Counted from the stretch's first letter, positions 11,120-23,649 are shown. The stretch: DNA of 64,000 nt from Podaxis mareebaensis (GCA_018524725.1 JAEUWP010000523.1:62001-126000), one strand, 5' to 3'. Notes: generated from the sequence alone by a model not told the origin. Translations and numbers: made by a program.

Positions 11120-12839
11120 TCAGTCCAGTGACAGCTTCATTTCTTCAAGTGGTATGGGAACAAAGCTGTCCAGCACAATCGACCGCGAGGCCAGCTCCCG
11201 TTCGCAGTGTGGCGGAACAAGCTGTCGGATCAAGTCTGGTCGCACAGACAGCTCTACAGTAATCACCGTTTATTAGCAACAACCCCTCCACCTCCGGTAG
11301 TTCACTCACCCTCGCGTGTAAAGTTGAACAGTGGGGGGAAATCTCTGCCGTTTGGCATCCTCGCCCCCTCGGCCCGCAATTCGTCAAAGAACGGGTGCAC
11401 CATCGCTTCAACTGAGCTCAGCCGTGCCCCTGGTGTGTACTCCAACAATTTCGAGACCAGGTCAATCGCTTCAGGCGCCGTCCGCGGCCGGAAAACCTGC
11501 AACAACGTCAACACACACAACCCTGAAATCCCCACACTATACCCACTTTTGAGAACGGATGAGGCTTGATTTGCGGAAACTTGTGCTCCATATAGTTCGG
11601 GTTCATCGTCTTGATTTGCTCTCGCGAGGGCGTTCCCAACACCTTGATAATCTCCACCAACTGATCAATTCCGCTCTCTCCAGGGAACAACGGCTGGCCC
11701 AACATCAATTCTGCCATCACACATCCTGTTGACCAGATGTCTGCCAGCCACTCCATTAGCTAACTGTCCGTTCTATATATATAACCACTGGTACTTGCCG
11801 ATGTTGGTTGTGTAATTTGTCGCCCCGAAAATCAACTCGGGCGCCCGATAGTATCTCGAGCAAATGTAGCTGACGTTCGGTTCCCCTGCTACAAGGATCT
11901 TGGCAGACCCAAAGTCACACAACTTGAGTACCCCCGTCGCTGGATTAAGCAGCAGGTTCTGCGGCTTGATGTCTCGGTGACAGATTCCAACAGAGTGGAT
12001 GTACGCAAGAGACCGGAGGAGCTGGTACATGTACAACTTGATTTGCAGCATCGGCATCGGCTGTTTGAGTTTCGCATAATGGCGGCTGGCGCGGTAGACG
12101 GTCTCGGGAACATATTCCAATACAAGATTAAGATACACTTCGTCTTTCTAGATCCGCGTGCGCGCGCGTCAGCCGAATCCGCAGCATTAAAAAAGAGAAC
12201 CAAAACAGCAACCGAACAAAGAAAAAATGTAGGGCCTACCTTGTCACCATTCGAGTAGAAAAAAGCTTTGAGGTCGACAACATTCGGGTGAGAAACAAGC
12301 CTCATAATCTGCAGTTCGCGATTCTAAACAACACCCAGTCATGATCAGCTCCCTCATTTGCAAAACGTGTAGACACGTTGATTAGGATATAAACACAATT
12401 GATCCGGAACTGACCTTGAACCGCTTGTCCTGTAGTACCTTCTTAATAGCAATATCTTCATCTTCGCCTTGGCCGTTGAGGAGCTTGGCCTGGAAAACAA
12501 CACCAAAAGAGCCGTTCCCGACGACTTTGCAATTGGTATACGAGATCTCCTTGGTCTCTCCGGTCTTGCCATCAGACGCAATGACCTTGACTACCTTGTG
12601 TGGGTCGTCGATGGCTGATGGTTGGACGGACGCGTGAGACAGGTGTCGATCAGCGACGATTCGCGGTAGTAAGCAAACCGAGTCATTCCCGTGACAGGTG
12701 GTAAACATGCAGAGGATGAGATTGGCCGGGCGATAGTTGGAGCACAACAAGAACAAGGAATGAGACAACAGAGAATGGAGCGAGCGGCAAAAAACGCACG
12801 GGAAATCTTGACACCATTGATAGGACCATGTGTTGCCAT
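11120..12839 (-). CDS. GSK3: GSK3/shaggy-family protein kinase
   Basis: Seven exons, 12839-12800, 12614-12415, 12323-12240, 12147-11799, 11740-11547, 11496-11310 and 11253-11120, encode 395 aa. All kinase landmarks are intact: GNGSFGVV glycine loop, [12 protein letters not shown] lysine, RELQIMR alpha[18 protein letters not shown], the activation-loop tyrosine in [13 protein letters not shown], and [12 protein letters not shown]. The C terminus ([11 protein letters not shown]...LVPPH) is typical of fungal GSK3. The kinase phosphorylates primed Ser/Thr substrates and acts in stress, meiosis and development. Intron 11741-11798 has a GC donor (gcaagt); only that choice gives the invariant TTNIDIWS. 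Introns are 50-60 nt except the first (185 nt). No divergence from the expected active site is seen. Confidence 0.96.
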
Positions 12840-12894
12840 GATTCAAGTAAATGAGCGCCTTTCAAGGGCAGAGATAGGCAGGGTGTAAAAGTGG

Positions 12895-13060
12895 GGTGTA
12901 GAATAGCACGAGGCAACGTTGGAGAGGGCTGTGGGGGAGAAGTGGGGGGAAATGGGGAAGGAGGTGGGGGAAGTAGATGGATGATGATGGGACGATGAGT
13001 AGGAGAGAAAAGGACGGAAAGTGTGTGGACAGAGGTAGAGAGGGAGGATGAGCTGGGAAC
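12895..13060 (+). repeat. Purine-rich (G/A) tract upstream of GSK3
   Basis: The + strand is strongly G/A-rich with repeated GTGGGGG and GGAGG words, which is a pyrimidine tract on the GSK3 coding strand just upstream of its ATG. Such CT-rich leaders are common in fungal promoters and 5' UTRs. Confidence 0.5.
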
Positions 13061-13131
13061 TGGCAGCGGGCAGGAGGACAGAGAGTGATGATCAAGTGAC
13101 CCCTCCTCTCGCAACAAACACTCCCAAACAA

Positions 13132-15672
13132 TCTCTCCCTCCTCCGCTCTCCGCTCTTCTTGCTCTTCCCACAGTATCTACTCTCTATTTAATTTTGTAC
13201 GTATTCAATATCCTAAGAGTATCCATGAGCATCGCTTTGCCACATGCCTCGTCTCGTCTCGTCCCTGCCTTGCCCTGTCTGTCTTCGTCCGTGACTTCTT
13301 GCATCCAATGGCATTCCCCAAACAAGTCTCCAAGAACACAATACATACTAACCTCGGTGGGGCGACAACGAGTACACCGTCCTATCGATGGATAATCTCT
13401 CCCCACTTCCAGTCTGATAGATTCGATATACATATCCCCTTCCGGACATGCGCCTTCTGCTTCCTCTATTTTCCCCCTATTTCATTCCCTGTCTCCCGTC
13501 ATACCCACCCCCGATGTATCAACCACCCGCGACAGAACATAACCTCCGTTAGCTTCTAACTTGAGATCATTGTCAAACTGTTGCAATGCAACCTGTCCGT
13601 GGGAATCATACTCCATTGACGACATCATCATCGATGTTCCCAGGCCCAGACAATGGGACCGCCCCTCGACGCCCAGAAGGAGCAATCCCTTAGTCAATCA
13701 CTGTCACCTGTCAAAAAAAAAAAACAGTCAAAAACCCGTGGCCCGCCCAGATTCAGTACTCAATACATAAGTGAGATCTCCACCCACCATATAGCCATCA
13801 AGCATCATGTTTCGGCCATGCCCCTCTATGCACCCAGTGGCTCCACGATGAGTTGAGACTCGACATGGCGTGAGATTTCCCAAACCCATAGAATAGTCAA
13901 ACGATCCATCACCTCGAGCTCAAGGTGCATAATCCAGCCCAGACTTTGCAAGTAAAAGTAACGTCAATACTCCAAAGATCGGAGCACGAGATCCCTACTC
14001 CTCCACTCCACCCGAGACTGCTGCCCAAACCCACGGGACGGATCTCTTCGGAGGAGTCAAATGACCCCATCATCACCCCATGATCCATGCACCGAAAACA
14101 ATGTTGAGATCCAGGCCATACATGAATATCCGCGGGACTCTCTACTCGAACGAGGCATTGGTGAGGTAGAGAAGTCCTCTAGAAACGCCTACCCAGTGTT
14201 GTGTCGATATACCAGGCAGGTGGATTGACGTGTTTTGGTCCAAGTGCTTGAGTCACTGTCAATTACCCGCCTCGTGCTTGCAGCGGAGAGCCCTCCACAG
14301 CAGCCATGACAACCACCCCAAGCCTGTAAGACGCGAGCCGGTGGCAGATCTGGTGAGATTTGAGGCCTTTTCTCCTACAGATCTATGGGACAGAGGAAGA
14401 TCGCCGATATTTACAAGAGAATCTTGAGCGTGAAGGCCCGGAAGGTTGTCTTGAGCCCTTGAGGATTCCAACAGCCGGACAAACAGCCAAGCCACACGTA
14501 TGTCACAAAGCAAACACTGAAACAGCGTTTGAATCGAAGCAAAGACGCACCAGCAGAGCATCCCGAGGCGTAGTTGCGCAATCGGAAATTACGTCGGGAA
14601 CAAAGAGCCACAGGAATGCCATAGGAACACTGGAGCACTGTAGTATTGGCAAAGACAAGCGCCTGAGCCCGAACTGCAGGTCCACAGTAAACGCCCGGCG
14701 GCCAAGTTACCGTCTTCTTATCCGACCATATGCCGTAACTCCAGGCCACTGTCAACTCTCGTCAACTCCAACTCGATTAACGCGTCATGAATTCGGACAG
14801 CATTATCCGCCTATCGCCCAGGAAATGGCAGACAGGAGGGGACTCACAAGATACAGAAGATAAATCCTAGTAGTTTGTGATCAAGATGCAACTCGCAAGT
14901 CACCTCTTCAAATTTAACTTTACCAACGACTGGCCAATGACGCACCCTCGACCACAATGGGTGGATCGATATCCTCTGATCAGTGGTTTCTCACCTACTC
15001 TGGAATTTCAAATTGCCGTACCTTCAGGTCGATTCACATGACCCCAACACTGACCGCAGTTTAACACACACCCCACCGAACACGCGGAAGCCTTTGTCTG
15101 TAAAAATACAACAAGATTCATAGACAACTCCTGACACAAGATCTCGGTTACAGGTCCGATTATTACCCCGCAGAACCCGGCGGGAAGATGCATAGTTTTC
15201 TCATGGTGTGCATTCTTTCACTCGGTTCATTTGCGATTTTCCATTTATATGTCGGCAGCCTTGGTTCTGGCCATAAAAATCAATAAAGTCTTCATCAAGC
15301 GGATCTTCAGGCCTTGCAAAATGTCTCCAATAGCTACACTGAGGAAGCATATTGCGAAAAGTGCCATCGAAAAGTATCTGATCTCCTCAAAAGCCGCGCA
15401 TCAATCCATTCAAATGCAATTGCAAGTCTGAGGGCCGTCTTCTCGATCTTGGTGTCCAAATCGCTCTTCTCTTACATATTCGGTTTTGCCTCGCCAACCG
15501 TGTATTTATATCTCTTGCCGGTGCGTCTCAACTTTTGCATGTGGGTGCTCGCTCGAAAGTCTATTGTTTTATAAAAACACTCTTTTCTTCAGTCCCCTCT
15601 CCTCAATACCCCTCTAGTTGTCTTTCCTCCTTGCGCTGGACCTGCCCACGATTCCCTCTTCGCCGTTCAATC
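13132..15672. other. Gene-poor interval between GSK3 and the MFS transporter
   Basis: About 2.5 kb with no open frame showing a recognisable domain or consistent exon structure. It holds an A12 run near 13719 and CT-rich blocks near 13130-13190 and 15590-15660, the latter probably the leader of the transporter mRNA. Open frames at 14259-14863 overlap each other on both strands and look fortuitous. Confidence 0.5.
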
Positions 15673-18314
15673 ATGCCACTTCCACAAACTTGGACAGTGA
15701 CTTCGACCACCTGCACCGTTCACAGACAAAGTACAGACAGTACCCCATCTACAAATGCCCCGTCTCGTATACATAGCCCTTCCCAGTCGCAACAACATTC
15801 CCATACTCAAACCCACCGGCTAACTCAAGCCCGGTGTCCGGAAGACCGGCCTGAGGCCCCTGAACCCGATAAACCTCGCACATACCCAGGCAGTGGCACA
15901 CCTGAAGACCCATACATTGTCGATTGGGACCTCGACGATCCAGAAAACCCATACAACTGGTCAAAGACACGAAAATGGCTCATCACAGCTCAGGTAGAGT
16001 ATCCATTCTCTGACAAAAGGAATGGATGCTGAGTGATTCGCTGCGGTAGCTTGCTTTGGTCACGTTCACTGTGTCAATCGGCAGCTCTGCGTACAGCGGA
16101 AGCCTACAGGACATTGTGCGTGATTTAAACGTTTCCGACAACGTTGCTATCCTCGGATTATCCCTCTACGTCCTTGGCTTCGCACTAGGGTGAGTATCCT
16201 GTGTGATGGAACGTTCCAGTATTCTCAGTTACTCGTCCATCAGACCTTTATTTTTTGCTCCACTAGGCGAGGTAAGCTCGGTCCACGACCTCATGTCCGT
16301 TCGACGGACCTCTGACAAAATCGCGCTTATGATGTTTCAATGTGAAGATGTTCGGCAGGGTATGTATTCCGGCCATTCCTCTCATTAATCGGATGGTCAC
16401 TGATAGAACTCGTCTATTAGCGTATAGTTTTTCTCATGACCCTTTCCGTTTATACGTTGTTCCAACTGCAAGGAGCGCTCAGCAAAAACCTCGCTGGGCT
16501 TCTTTCGTGTCGGCTTTTAACAGGGATCGCCGGTTCTTCTCGTACGTGTTCACGTGCCTCAGTTACCATTCCTTGGAATCCTAATTTCTTATTCACGGTA
16601 CCTCTGAAATAGCACTTACGAATGCAGGTGGCGTTGTATCCGACATCTGGAACTTCCGCGAACGGGGTCTGGCCTCCGCAATTTACGCGACTGTCCCCTT
16701 TCTGGGGCCAGGTACGTGATGCGATGTTAATTTTGGTGTAGTTAAGCCGTACCGACATTTCGTACCTCTCGCCAGTAATCGGTCCGATTGTAGGTGGCTT
16801 CGTGGTAGAGAATCCACGCCTCGGATGGCATTTTACCTTCTGGATCATGCTGATGTTCTCCGTCCTCTCACTGCTCGTTGGATACTTCCTTGCCCCTGAA
16901 ACGGTACAAATCCTATTTTATTTTAGTCATCGGCTGCAACAAATTGACGAATCTGCTTTGGCCTGCTGTTAGTATGCACCAGTTTTACTCCGCTGGCGGG
17001 CACGGAAGCTTCAGAAGGCATCCAACAATATGGTATATTATAGTACTTTATATGATCGTGGCCGCTCCAAGTCCTTCTTTCAAATTATGTGTACGAATCT
17101 CAGCAGGCCGTTCGGTAAGCTTCCGTCTCTTTGTCCTCGCGTCGTTTCTCAAAGCGTTACCCTCCAGTCTTCGTCGTCACCGAACCCATTGTGCTCCTGT
17201 TGGCCCTTTACATTTCCATCGTATATGGCACCCTATACGCTACATTCTCGGCTTTTCCTATTGTTTTCCAACAACACAGAGGTTTCACGCCCGGCCAAGG
17301 CGGGCTGGCTTTTCTTGGTGTGGGTTTTGGTATAGCTGCAGGCACTGCATCACAATCCATCCAAAACAGAATTTATTGGGACAGCATGGAGAAGAGTGCG
17401 ACAGGACGTGCCCCGCCCGAAGCGTGAGTTTCTCTCGGGACCTTCTAACACCAAGGATGAGTCGTTCTCACACACCCTTCGACAGCCGTCTTCATATGGC
17501 CATCATCGGAGGCATCCTTGCTCCCGTAGGTCTTTGGTGGTTCGCATGGTGTGTAAAAAACCCTCACCACCCAACCCAAGCAATCCCTGCTAACCACTCC
17601 GCCTTTCTTCCTCTCCCGCCTGATAGGACTTCGACGCCCAGCATTCACTGGATAGTTCCGATCGTAGCAGGAGTCCCATTTGGCGTAGGCGTCGCACAGA
17701 TTCTGCAAAGCTTAACCGCGTACCTTATGGATACGTACAACATCTACTTTGCCAGCGCCATCGCGGCAACGGTCGTTTTGCGTTCCTTCTGTGGCGCTGC
17801 GTTTCCATTGTTCAGTCCGGCCATGTTTAATGCCCTCGGAGATCAGTGGGCTATGAGCATATTTGCAATTTTATCAACCGTGTGCATGCCTATCCCCGTA
17901 CTATTTTGGGTATATTTATTTCCTATTTTATATTTGCGACCATACTGATAGGGTCGGTTGATTCCCTCCTTACTACAGAAATATGGATGGTGGATTCGCA
18001 GTAAATCTCGCGTGGCGTACAAAGACACGGACCTATTGCCTCGACAAGATTCGCCTCCCCCTACCGACAGCGTTGGATTCTCCCAGTTCGACACGTTATG
18101 CGAGAAGAAAATGGACATTCAGCTAGAGGAGCCGGTCCACGTAGGACAGTCTGACCCACTTCCTCCCAGCCGTCGAGCATCTGCCGAAGATGCACTTTCA
18201 ACATCCACACTTAAAGCCCCACACCAACCACATTCGCATCTGGACCCTCATGAGACGGACAAACGATCATACGACGTTGAGGTTGGTGGGGTGGATCAAA
18301 GTCCCAGATGCTGA
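15673..18314 (+). CDS. MFS transporter, DHA1 (polyamine/drug:H+ antiporter-like)
   Basis: Twelve exons: 15673-15993, 16050-16189, 16243-16270, 16348-16359, 16421-16541, 16613-16711, 16776-16903, 16973-17114, 17168-17423, 17486-17548, 17627-17909, 17979-18314; 642 aa. The head contains DPYIVDWDLDDPENPYNWS, the signature preceding TM1 in fungal DHA1 polyamine/fluconazole-type exporters. MFS motif A is seen across three exons (GPLFFAPLGE-MFGR-RIVF), and GPIVGGFV marks TM5. About twelve hydrophobic segments follow, with a long hydrophilic C-terminal tail of about 100 residues. Likely a plasma-membrane proton antiporter; the substrate cannot be read from sequence. Exon 4 is a 12-nt micro-exon encoding part of motif A. 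No neighbouring biosynthetic genes indicate a cargo. Confidence 0.9.
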
Positions 18315-19079
18315 AGCGCTCGCCTCCGTCTGGATGCCTGTCTCGTGTCAAAGGCTCCTTTCTCTCCTAAGTTTATATCAATAACCCTTTTTTATGGGGT
18401 TTCCTATTTCCGGTTTACCCTGGTGTCGTGGCGAGGTGCCGCCTCGGGCAGGGTCGTCTCAGGCTCGGAGCTTTATACCGTTTGCATGTCTGTTATTAAC
18501 GCGTAGACTTGGACTCCTGGGTTTATCCATAACTTGCGAGTGTCTCGCGTTTATTCGCCATTCTTTCGCCATCGGTCGACAACGCTTCTTTTCGTGTTGA
18601 TCCTACCACTATTTGCCTTGCACTTTATGGAATTCCTCATTAATTTTCGCATTCTTCTCGGCATCTTGTGTAGTAGTATTATTGGTGTATCATCATTCTG
18701 GCGTAGTACGTAGTTTCATACATAGACGGATTTACTAGATTTTGTAAAAATCTCGTACTCTGGGCGTTTTTATGGTCATTCGGCCGGTCTTGCATCAGCC
18801 TATCAATGGAACAATGTTATTGTTTGAAAATGAAAGGACCTGCAATTAGCGTAACGAGCATCCAGATGGCGTTGCAAAAGGAGGCCTCACTACCCACGTA
18901 GGTTCGTAGGTTCAGCGCAAAGCTGGTAGCAAGCACTTCCGTCAGAATGCCGAATGCGCCACGACAGTTCAACCCAGTGATAACGTCATTAATGGTTGCT
19001 ACCCAAACTTTCGAAAAATAAGGGCATTCACAGGCACAATTAGAAATATAGTATATATAAGTAGGTATCTGAGATGGGG
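18315..19079. other. Convergent intergenic region
   Basis: The 3' flanks of the MFS gene (+) and the tRNase Z gene (-). It is T-rich with no coding signal seen; it must hold both polyadenylation regions. Confidence 0.6.
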
Positions 19080-21265
19080 TTACAGTAGCCCGAGGAAACC
19101 TGGGGATGGAAGGAGCAAGGCTGACTACACGCATATCCACCCGACCGATTAAGTATCCTGAAACCCGGAAGAACGATTACCTTTGAGTTCCTATCCCTTC
19201 GGTCCGAGTCATGATCGGGTTCATATTTTCGCTTCAGGTTCTGAGGATCTTCACCATCCAAGGATAAGCCATTCTCGTACTTAGTATTCGCGGCGGCAAT
19301 GTACCTCGCAATAACTGGATCAATTTCTGCTTGCCCTCCGGGGCCGCCTGCCTGAACCTGAGACTGGAGTGATACCGCTGCCCCTAATCGGCCCGCTGGA
19401 GTTCCCGCGGCCACGGCCACGGGCGTAGGGATGGGCATTCCCCCGACCCCCTCCTCGACTATGCCCATCCCCATTCCCCGCCCTATTTCGCCTGCGATTC
19501 CTGCCCCGGCCCCTGCCGCGAGATGCATCATCTGTGCAAAAACATAAAAGGGTTGAGCCGTTTGCATAAGTCGTAACCCATGGATTGAGCTTAATGGACA
19601 GGCTGACCTGTCACTTGTGCGGCTGGCAGCATATGTTGATCGGGTAAGGGCATCGTTGGAGGTGGTTCTTGGGGAGGGGGATCTGGTGCTGTGGGAAGGG
19701 ATACAGCCGAGGTTGAATGTGAGGTTGACGCAGAGGAAAGCGACACTGAGATGTTCGTTACGTCCTTGGGCTCTGGTACCAATACACGCATGAAGTCCAA
19801 GGCAATAATAGCCTCTTCACCACTGGGTGAATCCCACGCTTGCGTTGCTTGATCTTGTAGATCGTCCAGAACTCGTAGCGCGAATCCCCGTCCGCTTTCG
19901 CCTATTCGGGGTGCAGGGAACCTGGTTCGAGCGATATTTCATCAATTAGTCCAGTCTACTGGACATGGCAAAAGGGAGGCCATGTACCTGCTCCCAATAT
20001 GATTCAGGACAAGTTTTTGGGCATTGATCCGTTTAGCGAACTCTCCAGCCATGGCAGGCGTCGAGTGCCCCCTTGCAAGAGTTGTCTTCATCACATCTGC
20101 ATGACTTCTTCTCGACAGTCTTCCACCATTATCAGTCTCTGGGGATATTGTAGAATCCGTCGCTTCGTGAATCAGCAAAGTAGGCCAGGGGTCGGAACAT
20201 AGGGGAATGATAGGCGAGGGATCGTATGTATCGCCTAGAATTACGACTTTGCGCCTGGGTAGCGTGGTCTCATCGAAAACGTAACCAATGCAGGGCTCTG
20301 CGGAGCATTACAATCAGGAAACTTGTGTCAAGCGAATAGACTTGCCTCGGTGGAGGATGGAGCCTGCGTTAACGGTAATTTTGGGAGTATGTCTTGAATG
20401 TGCCTGAGGGGCTATATCGTACCAGAGCCCTTGATCATCGGCGTGGATATCTCTTCCTGGCAATTCATTGTAATGCAGGACATTCCAATCCTTGAAATCA
20501 AAGCCGGAGATTGGATCACTATCATCGGGTGGTGGATCGCACGGAGTGGCAGAGTCATCTTTCCTAAGGAGTTCATGAACAACGTAAGTGTCGGCCGAGC
20601 GCGTAAAGGTCATTTTAAGATTTTGGCGAATAAACGAGCGAAGACCACACGGTCCGAATATCTCAATAGTTGGCTAGATCGAGGGCGATAAGTGAACGGC
20701 ATATGATATCTGAATATTTATACTTGCTTCTTTCCTATGCGGGATGGCATTTGAAGCTGGGGGAGGGTCGCCGGGGCGGGGTGGACGAAGAATATTTCGT
20801 AGCAAAGTTGGGATGCCCATGATATGGTCGGCTGGGCGGAGTAAAAGCAACAGAGGTACCGCAGAGTGGTATTACACACCGTGCATATGGGTCACAAAGA
20901 GTTTGGAGACTTGGTGTATCTTTCCTCGGGGAACACCTGGCCTATGAGGTTGCAGGGCAAATTGTCGAGTCGTTCCCTCTGCACAGTCGACCACTGAAGG
21001 CGCATGTAAGAAAGGAAAGGGATCAAGTTTTCATATACATACTCCACAATTTGTTGCCATCGAAGAAATCACAGTAAAGCGACGAGCAGTTGCGGTTCTC
21101 GGTAGGACCACCGCCACTAGAGGTACCAAGAAAAGTGACGCTCATTGGATACACCATTGCTTCTGATTTCTTCAGCCTTATAGGTTTGCGAGACGCTGCA
21201 GTGTGTGTGAAGCGCACGATGTGGGGGCAGGACAAGCGGTAAAGGGTGGTGAGTAGTGGAGGCAT
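19080..21265 (-). CDS. TRZ1: tRNase Z (ribonuclease Z), metallo-beta-lactamase endonuclease
   Basis: Eight exons: 21265-21043, 20993-20880, 20831-20728, 20673-20346, 20297-19988, 19921-19615, 19531-19181, 19124-19080; 593 aa from ATG 21265 or 553 aa from ATG 21145. Landmarks in order are VTFLGTSSGGG, DCAEGTTRQF, the zinc motif THMHADHIMG, ILHREPCIGYVF, VVILGDTYD, LIHEATDS and LNHIGSR. The enzyme removes tRNA 3' trailers in nucleus and mitochondria. Only one lactamase domain is present, so it resembles short/ELAC1-type enzymes, yet it has a long Pro/Ala/Gly-rich tail (about 200 residues) of unknown role; the last two exons are less certain. The upstream 40-residue start gives an Arg/Lys-rich head that looks like a mitochondrial presequence. 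Two introns (20674-20727 and 20298-20345) use GC donors. Confidence 0.9.
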
Positions 21266-21369
21266 ATGGGAGAGACGCGTCCACGTGACTGGCGCGGGCT
21301 GACAGGTCGAAATGAACCAAACGAACCAACAACCGTCATTCCCCAGTCTCTCTTTATCCCACAATCCCA

Positions 21370-23649
21370 ATGAAGCGTCGCTCCTTTCTGCAACTAAGGC
21401 ATGCCTACAAGAACGCCAAATCTCGCCAGAAACACCCAGGCACTAATATCCAGGCACCAGATATCTTCATCATCCCCCCAGAGGAGGACCAAACACCCCC
21501 TTGGTGTTGCTACAATGCACAACAGAGCTTGGGCGAAGCAGAAGATGAAGACCACCCCCCACACCCCCCGCGGTACCCACCAGTGCCTTCGTACACCCGG
21601 CACTTCCATAGAGGCACTCTAGAACTAGAAGACTCCATTCTACCCACTTGCAACGGGTCAAGCGAGACACGTTCCATAGTTGACGCACTAGGGGATGCTG
21701 ACGATTACTCGGACAACGAAATGGACCACGAACCTATGGACCTTGACTTTGAGGAGGCTGAAGAGGACGACGGCGTGGAACCTGAAATGGGGATGGTTCG
21801 CGATCGGACTCTCTACCGTCCAGATGAACATTGCTGTCAACCCAGGCACCTCCCAGAATCTCTTTCGATGCAGCAGGATATCGGGGATGATTCCGATGTC
21901 GTTGAAGTCGTCAGAGTGCGACGGCACAGAACTCATATTGATAATACCGACGATAACTTTTTCGGACCGTCTGGGAGGAGGCACGGCCAGGAATTAAACA
22001 CCAAGTCTTCTTTCCGCTCTCGGGCCACCAAGGTGTTCCGCTCCCTCAGGGGTACCATCCGGTCTACATCCAAATTGCCATCGAAATCTAAAGATCCCAC
22101 CATCTCACTCTCAGGGTCAGGTATCAAGTCAAAATCCTCCAAACCACATAGCAAGTCCCGATCCAAACCCCGCGCTCAAGACATCTTCTCTCCTATTGAT
22201 AACATCCCGTCTCTTGATGACCGGCCTAGCACAGCCGAAGTACCCAGACGACCATCTAGTCATCTGTCGCAGCTGTTCTCGCCTGTGGTCAAACAACATT
22301 CATCAGCTGCCTCGTTCACCACTTCCCAGTCTGGACTTGGTGCGCCATCCCCGTACAACCAAGAATCCGTCGTTCAGCCTGCCTCTCCATTCGTTGCCCA
22401 CCGATCGTCTGTCGGGCCCACTGCTCCCTCGCGCCGTTCTTCATCCAGTACACAAGATCACCGAGAGTCAATAGATCAATATCAAGAAGCAGATGATGTA
22501 CCTACGCCAACGCGGAACTCCTATCAAAGGCCGTTTGAAGAGGATGAACCAACGCCTTCCTGGCGTACCTCTGCGGCTCGGGGAGCCGACCACCACCTCG
22601 ATCCAAGATCAGCATCCCCTACCCCTGCTCCTCGTTCAATCTCCCCTACCCCATCCGACCGCCAAGCCCGCAAACACTTCAGTGTCCTCAACCTGCGTAA
22701 AATCTTTCAAAAATCAAGCTCTTCCAATGTTTCAGACATCCCTCCTCCACATGGGGATCAAGCGCCGAGCACTACTTCTGCCTACTCCGCCTCGACATGT
22801 CCTTCTTTGACGTCAGCATCTACTAGTGAATGGTCAGGACGTACAACCCCAACTATTGACTCCTTGCCACAAACCCCCACCAGCATCGACGAGGATGAGG
22901 TCGCACGAACAATAGTCTCAGCACCGAGCTGTAGCACAATCGACAGTGGCGTCAGCCTAGGCTCTAGCTTCCACAGTGCAGCTATCGGCAGCCTTTCCTC
23001 TAACACGGTTTCCAGTGCGGCCACTGCAGCTGCTCGTGGCAACACATCCTCTTTCGACTGCCCTCCCGACCGTATAAGCACAAGTACAATTGGTAGTGGA
23101 GGCGGCGGCCAGAGTGATAGTCTTTTTTCTGCGACAGACGGAAGTATCGGTTCTGACCAGGAGCCACCCCGAACTTCAATCACATCTACAAGCACAGCCA
23201 GTAGCGGTGGACATACTGCGAATGGTCGTGTTAGTGCACAGGAAAAACCAGGCCAACCTGTAGCATCTCGTGTGCCTGAATTTGATTTGTCGTTGAAGCT
23301 GGACCTGGATCTCAACCTTGGATTGGGTGTCAATGTCGCATCTAGTTCGAGTGGGGGCACGCTTTCATCTGGTGGAACGGCCAAACCTCATGCCAAGTCC
23401 GGCAGTAAGGACCATTCATCCAACGGCTCGAGCTCGATGAAACCACAAGCAGGGGCCAGTATCCCTCGGAGTCTAAGCCTGAAAAATATCGGGTCGAAAC
23501 TTGGACTTGGGAAACAACAGGCTCCGCCGATACCCCCGTTACCGGTACCGAATTCTGTTGAGGACGCAGACATGAGCATGGAGATGAAGTTGGATTCATT
23601 TCATTTTGACGACTTGTCGTTCGATGCGGATAGATTCTTGGCTCGATGA
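21370..23649 (+). CDS. Large Ser/Pro-rich disordered protein, unknown function (759 aa)
   Basis: A single uninterrupted frame from ATG 21370, notable among intron-dense neighbours. No domain is recognised. Visible features: a basic N terminus (MKRRSFLQLRHAYKNAK), an acidic block near residues 115-140, a basic segment SRATKVFRSLRGTIRSTSK (about 215-235), a second basic motif near 430 (KHFSVLNLRKIFQKS), then long Ser/Thr tracts. Near the C terminus is an alternating Leu/Asp stretch (FDLSLKLDLDLNLGLG) and LKNIGSKLGLGK. It looks intrinsically disordered with short conserved linear motifs, as in fungal scaffold or regulatory proteins. The start is 104 bp from the divergent tRNase Z start, so they probably share a promoter region. 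Confidence 0.75.
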   Translation: MKRRSFLQLRHAYKNAKSRQKHPGTNIQAPDIFIIPPEEDQTPPWCCYNAQQSLGEAEDEDHPPHPPRYPPVPSYTRHFHRGTLELEDSILPTCNGSSETRSIVDALGDADDYSDNEMDHEPMDLDFEEAEEDDGVEPEMGMVRDRTLYRPDEHCCQPRHLPESLSMQQDIGDDSDVVEVVRVRRHRTHIDNTDDNFFGPSGRRHGQELNTKSSFRSRATKVFRSLRGTIRSTSKLPSKSKDPTISLSGSGIKSKSSKPHSKSRSKPRAQDIFSPIDNIPSLDDRPSTAEVPRRPSSHLSQLFSPVVKQHSSAASFTTSQSGLGAPSPYNQESVVQPASPFVAHRSSVGPTAPSRRSSSSTQDHRESIDQYQEADDVPTPTRNSYQRPFEEDEPTPSWRTSAARGADHHLDPRSASPTPAPRSISPTPSDRQARKHFSVLNLRKIFQKSSSSNVSDIPPPHGDQAPSTTSAYSASTCPSLTSASTSEWSGRTTPTIDSLPQTPTSIDEDEVARTIVSAPSCSTIDSGVSLGSSFHSAAIGSLSSNTVSSAATAAARGNTSSFDCPPDRISTSTIGSGGGGQSDSLFSATDGSIGSDQEPPRTSITSTSTASSGGHTANGRVSAQEKPGQPVASRVPEFDLSLKLDLDLNLGLGVNVASSSSGGTLSSGGTAKPHAKSGSKDHSSNGSSSMKPQAGASIPRSLSLKNIGSKLGLGKQQAPPIPPLPVPNSVEDADMSMEMKLDSFHFDDLSFDADRFLAR

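Noticed and set aside
14230..14863. Overlapping open frames on both strands in the 13-15.6 kb gap
   Set aside because: No domain, no splice-consistent extension and no compositional sign of coding.
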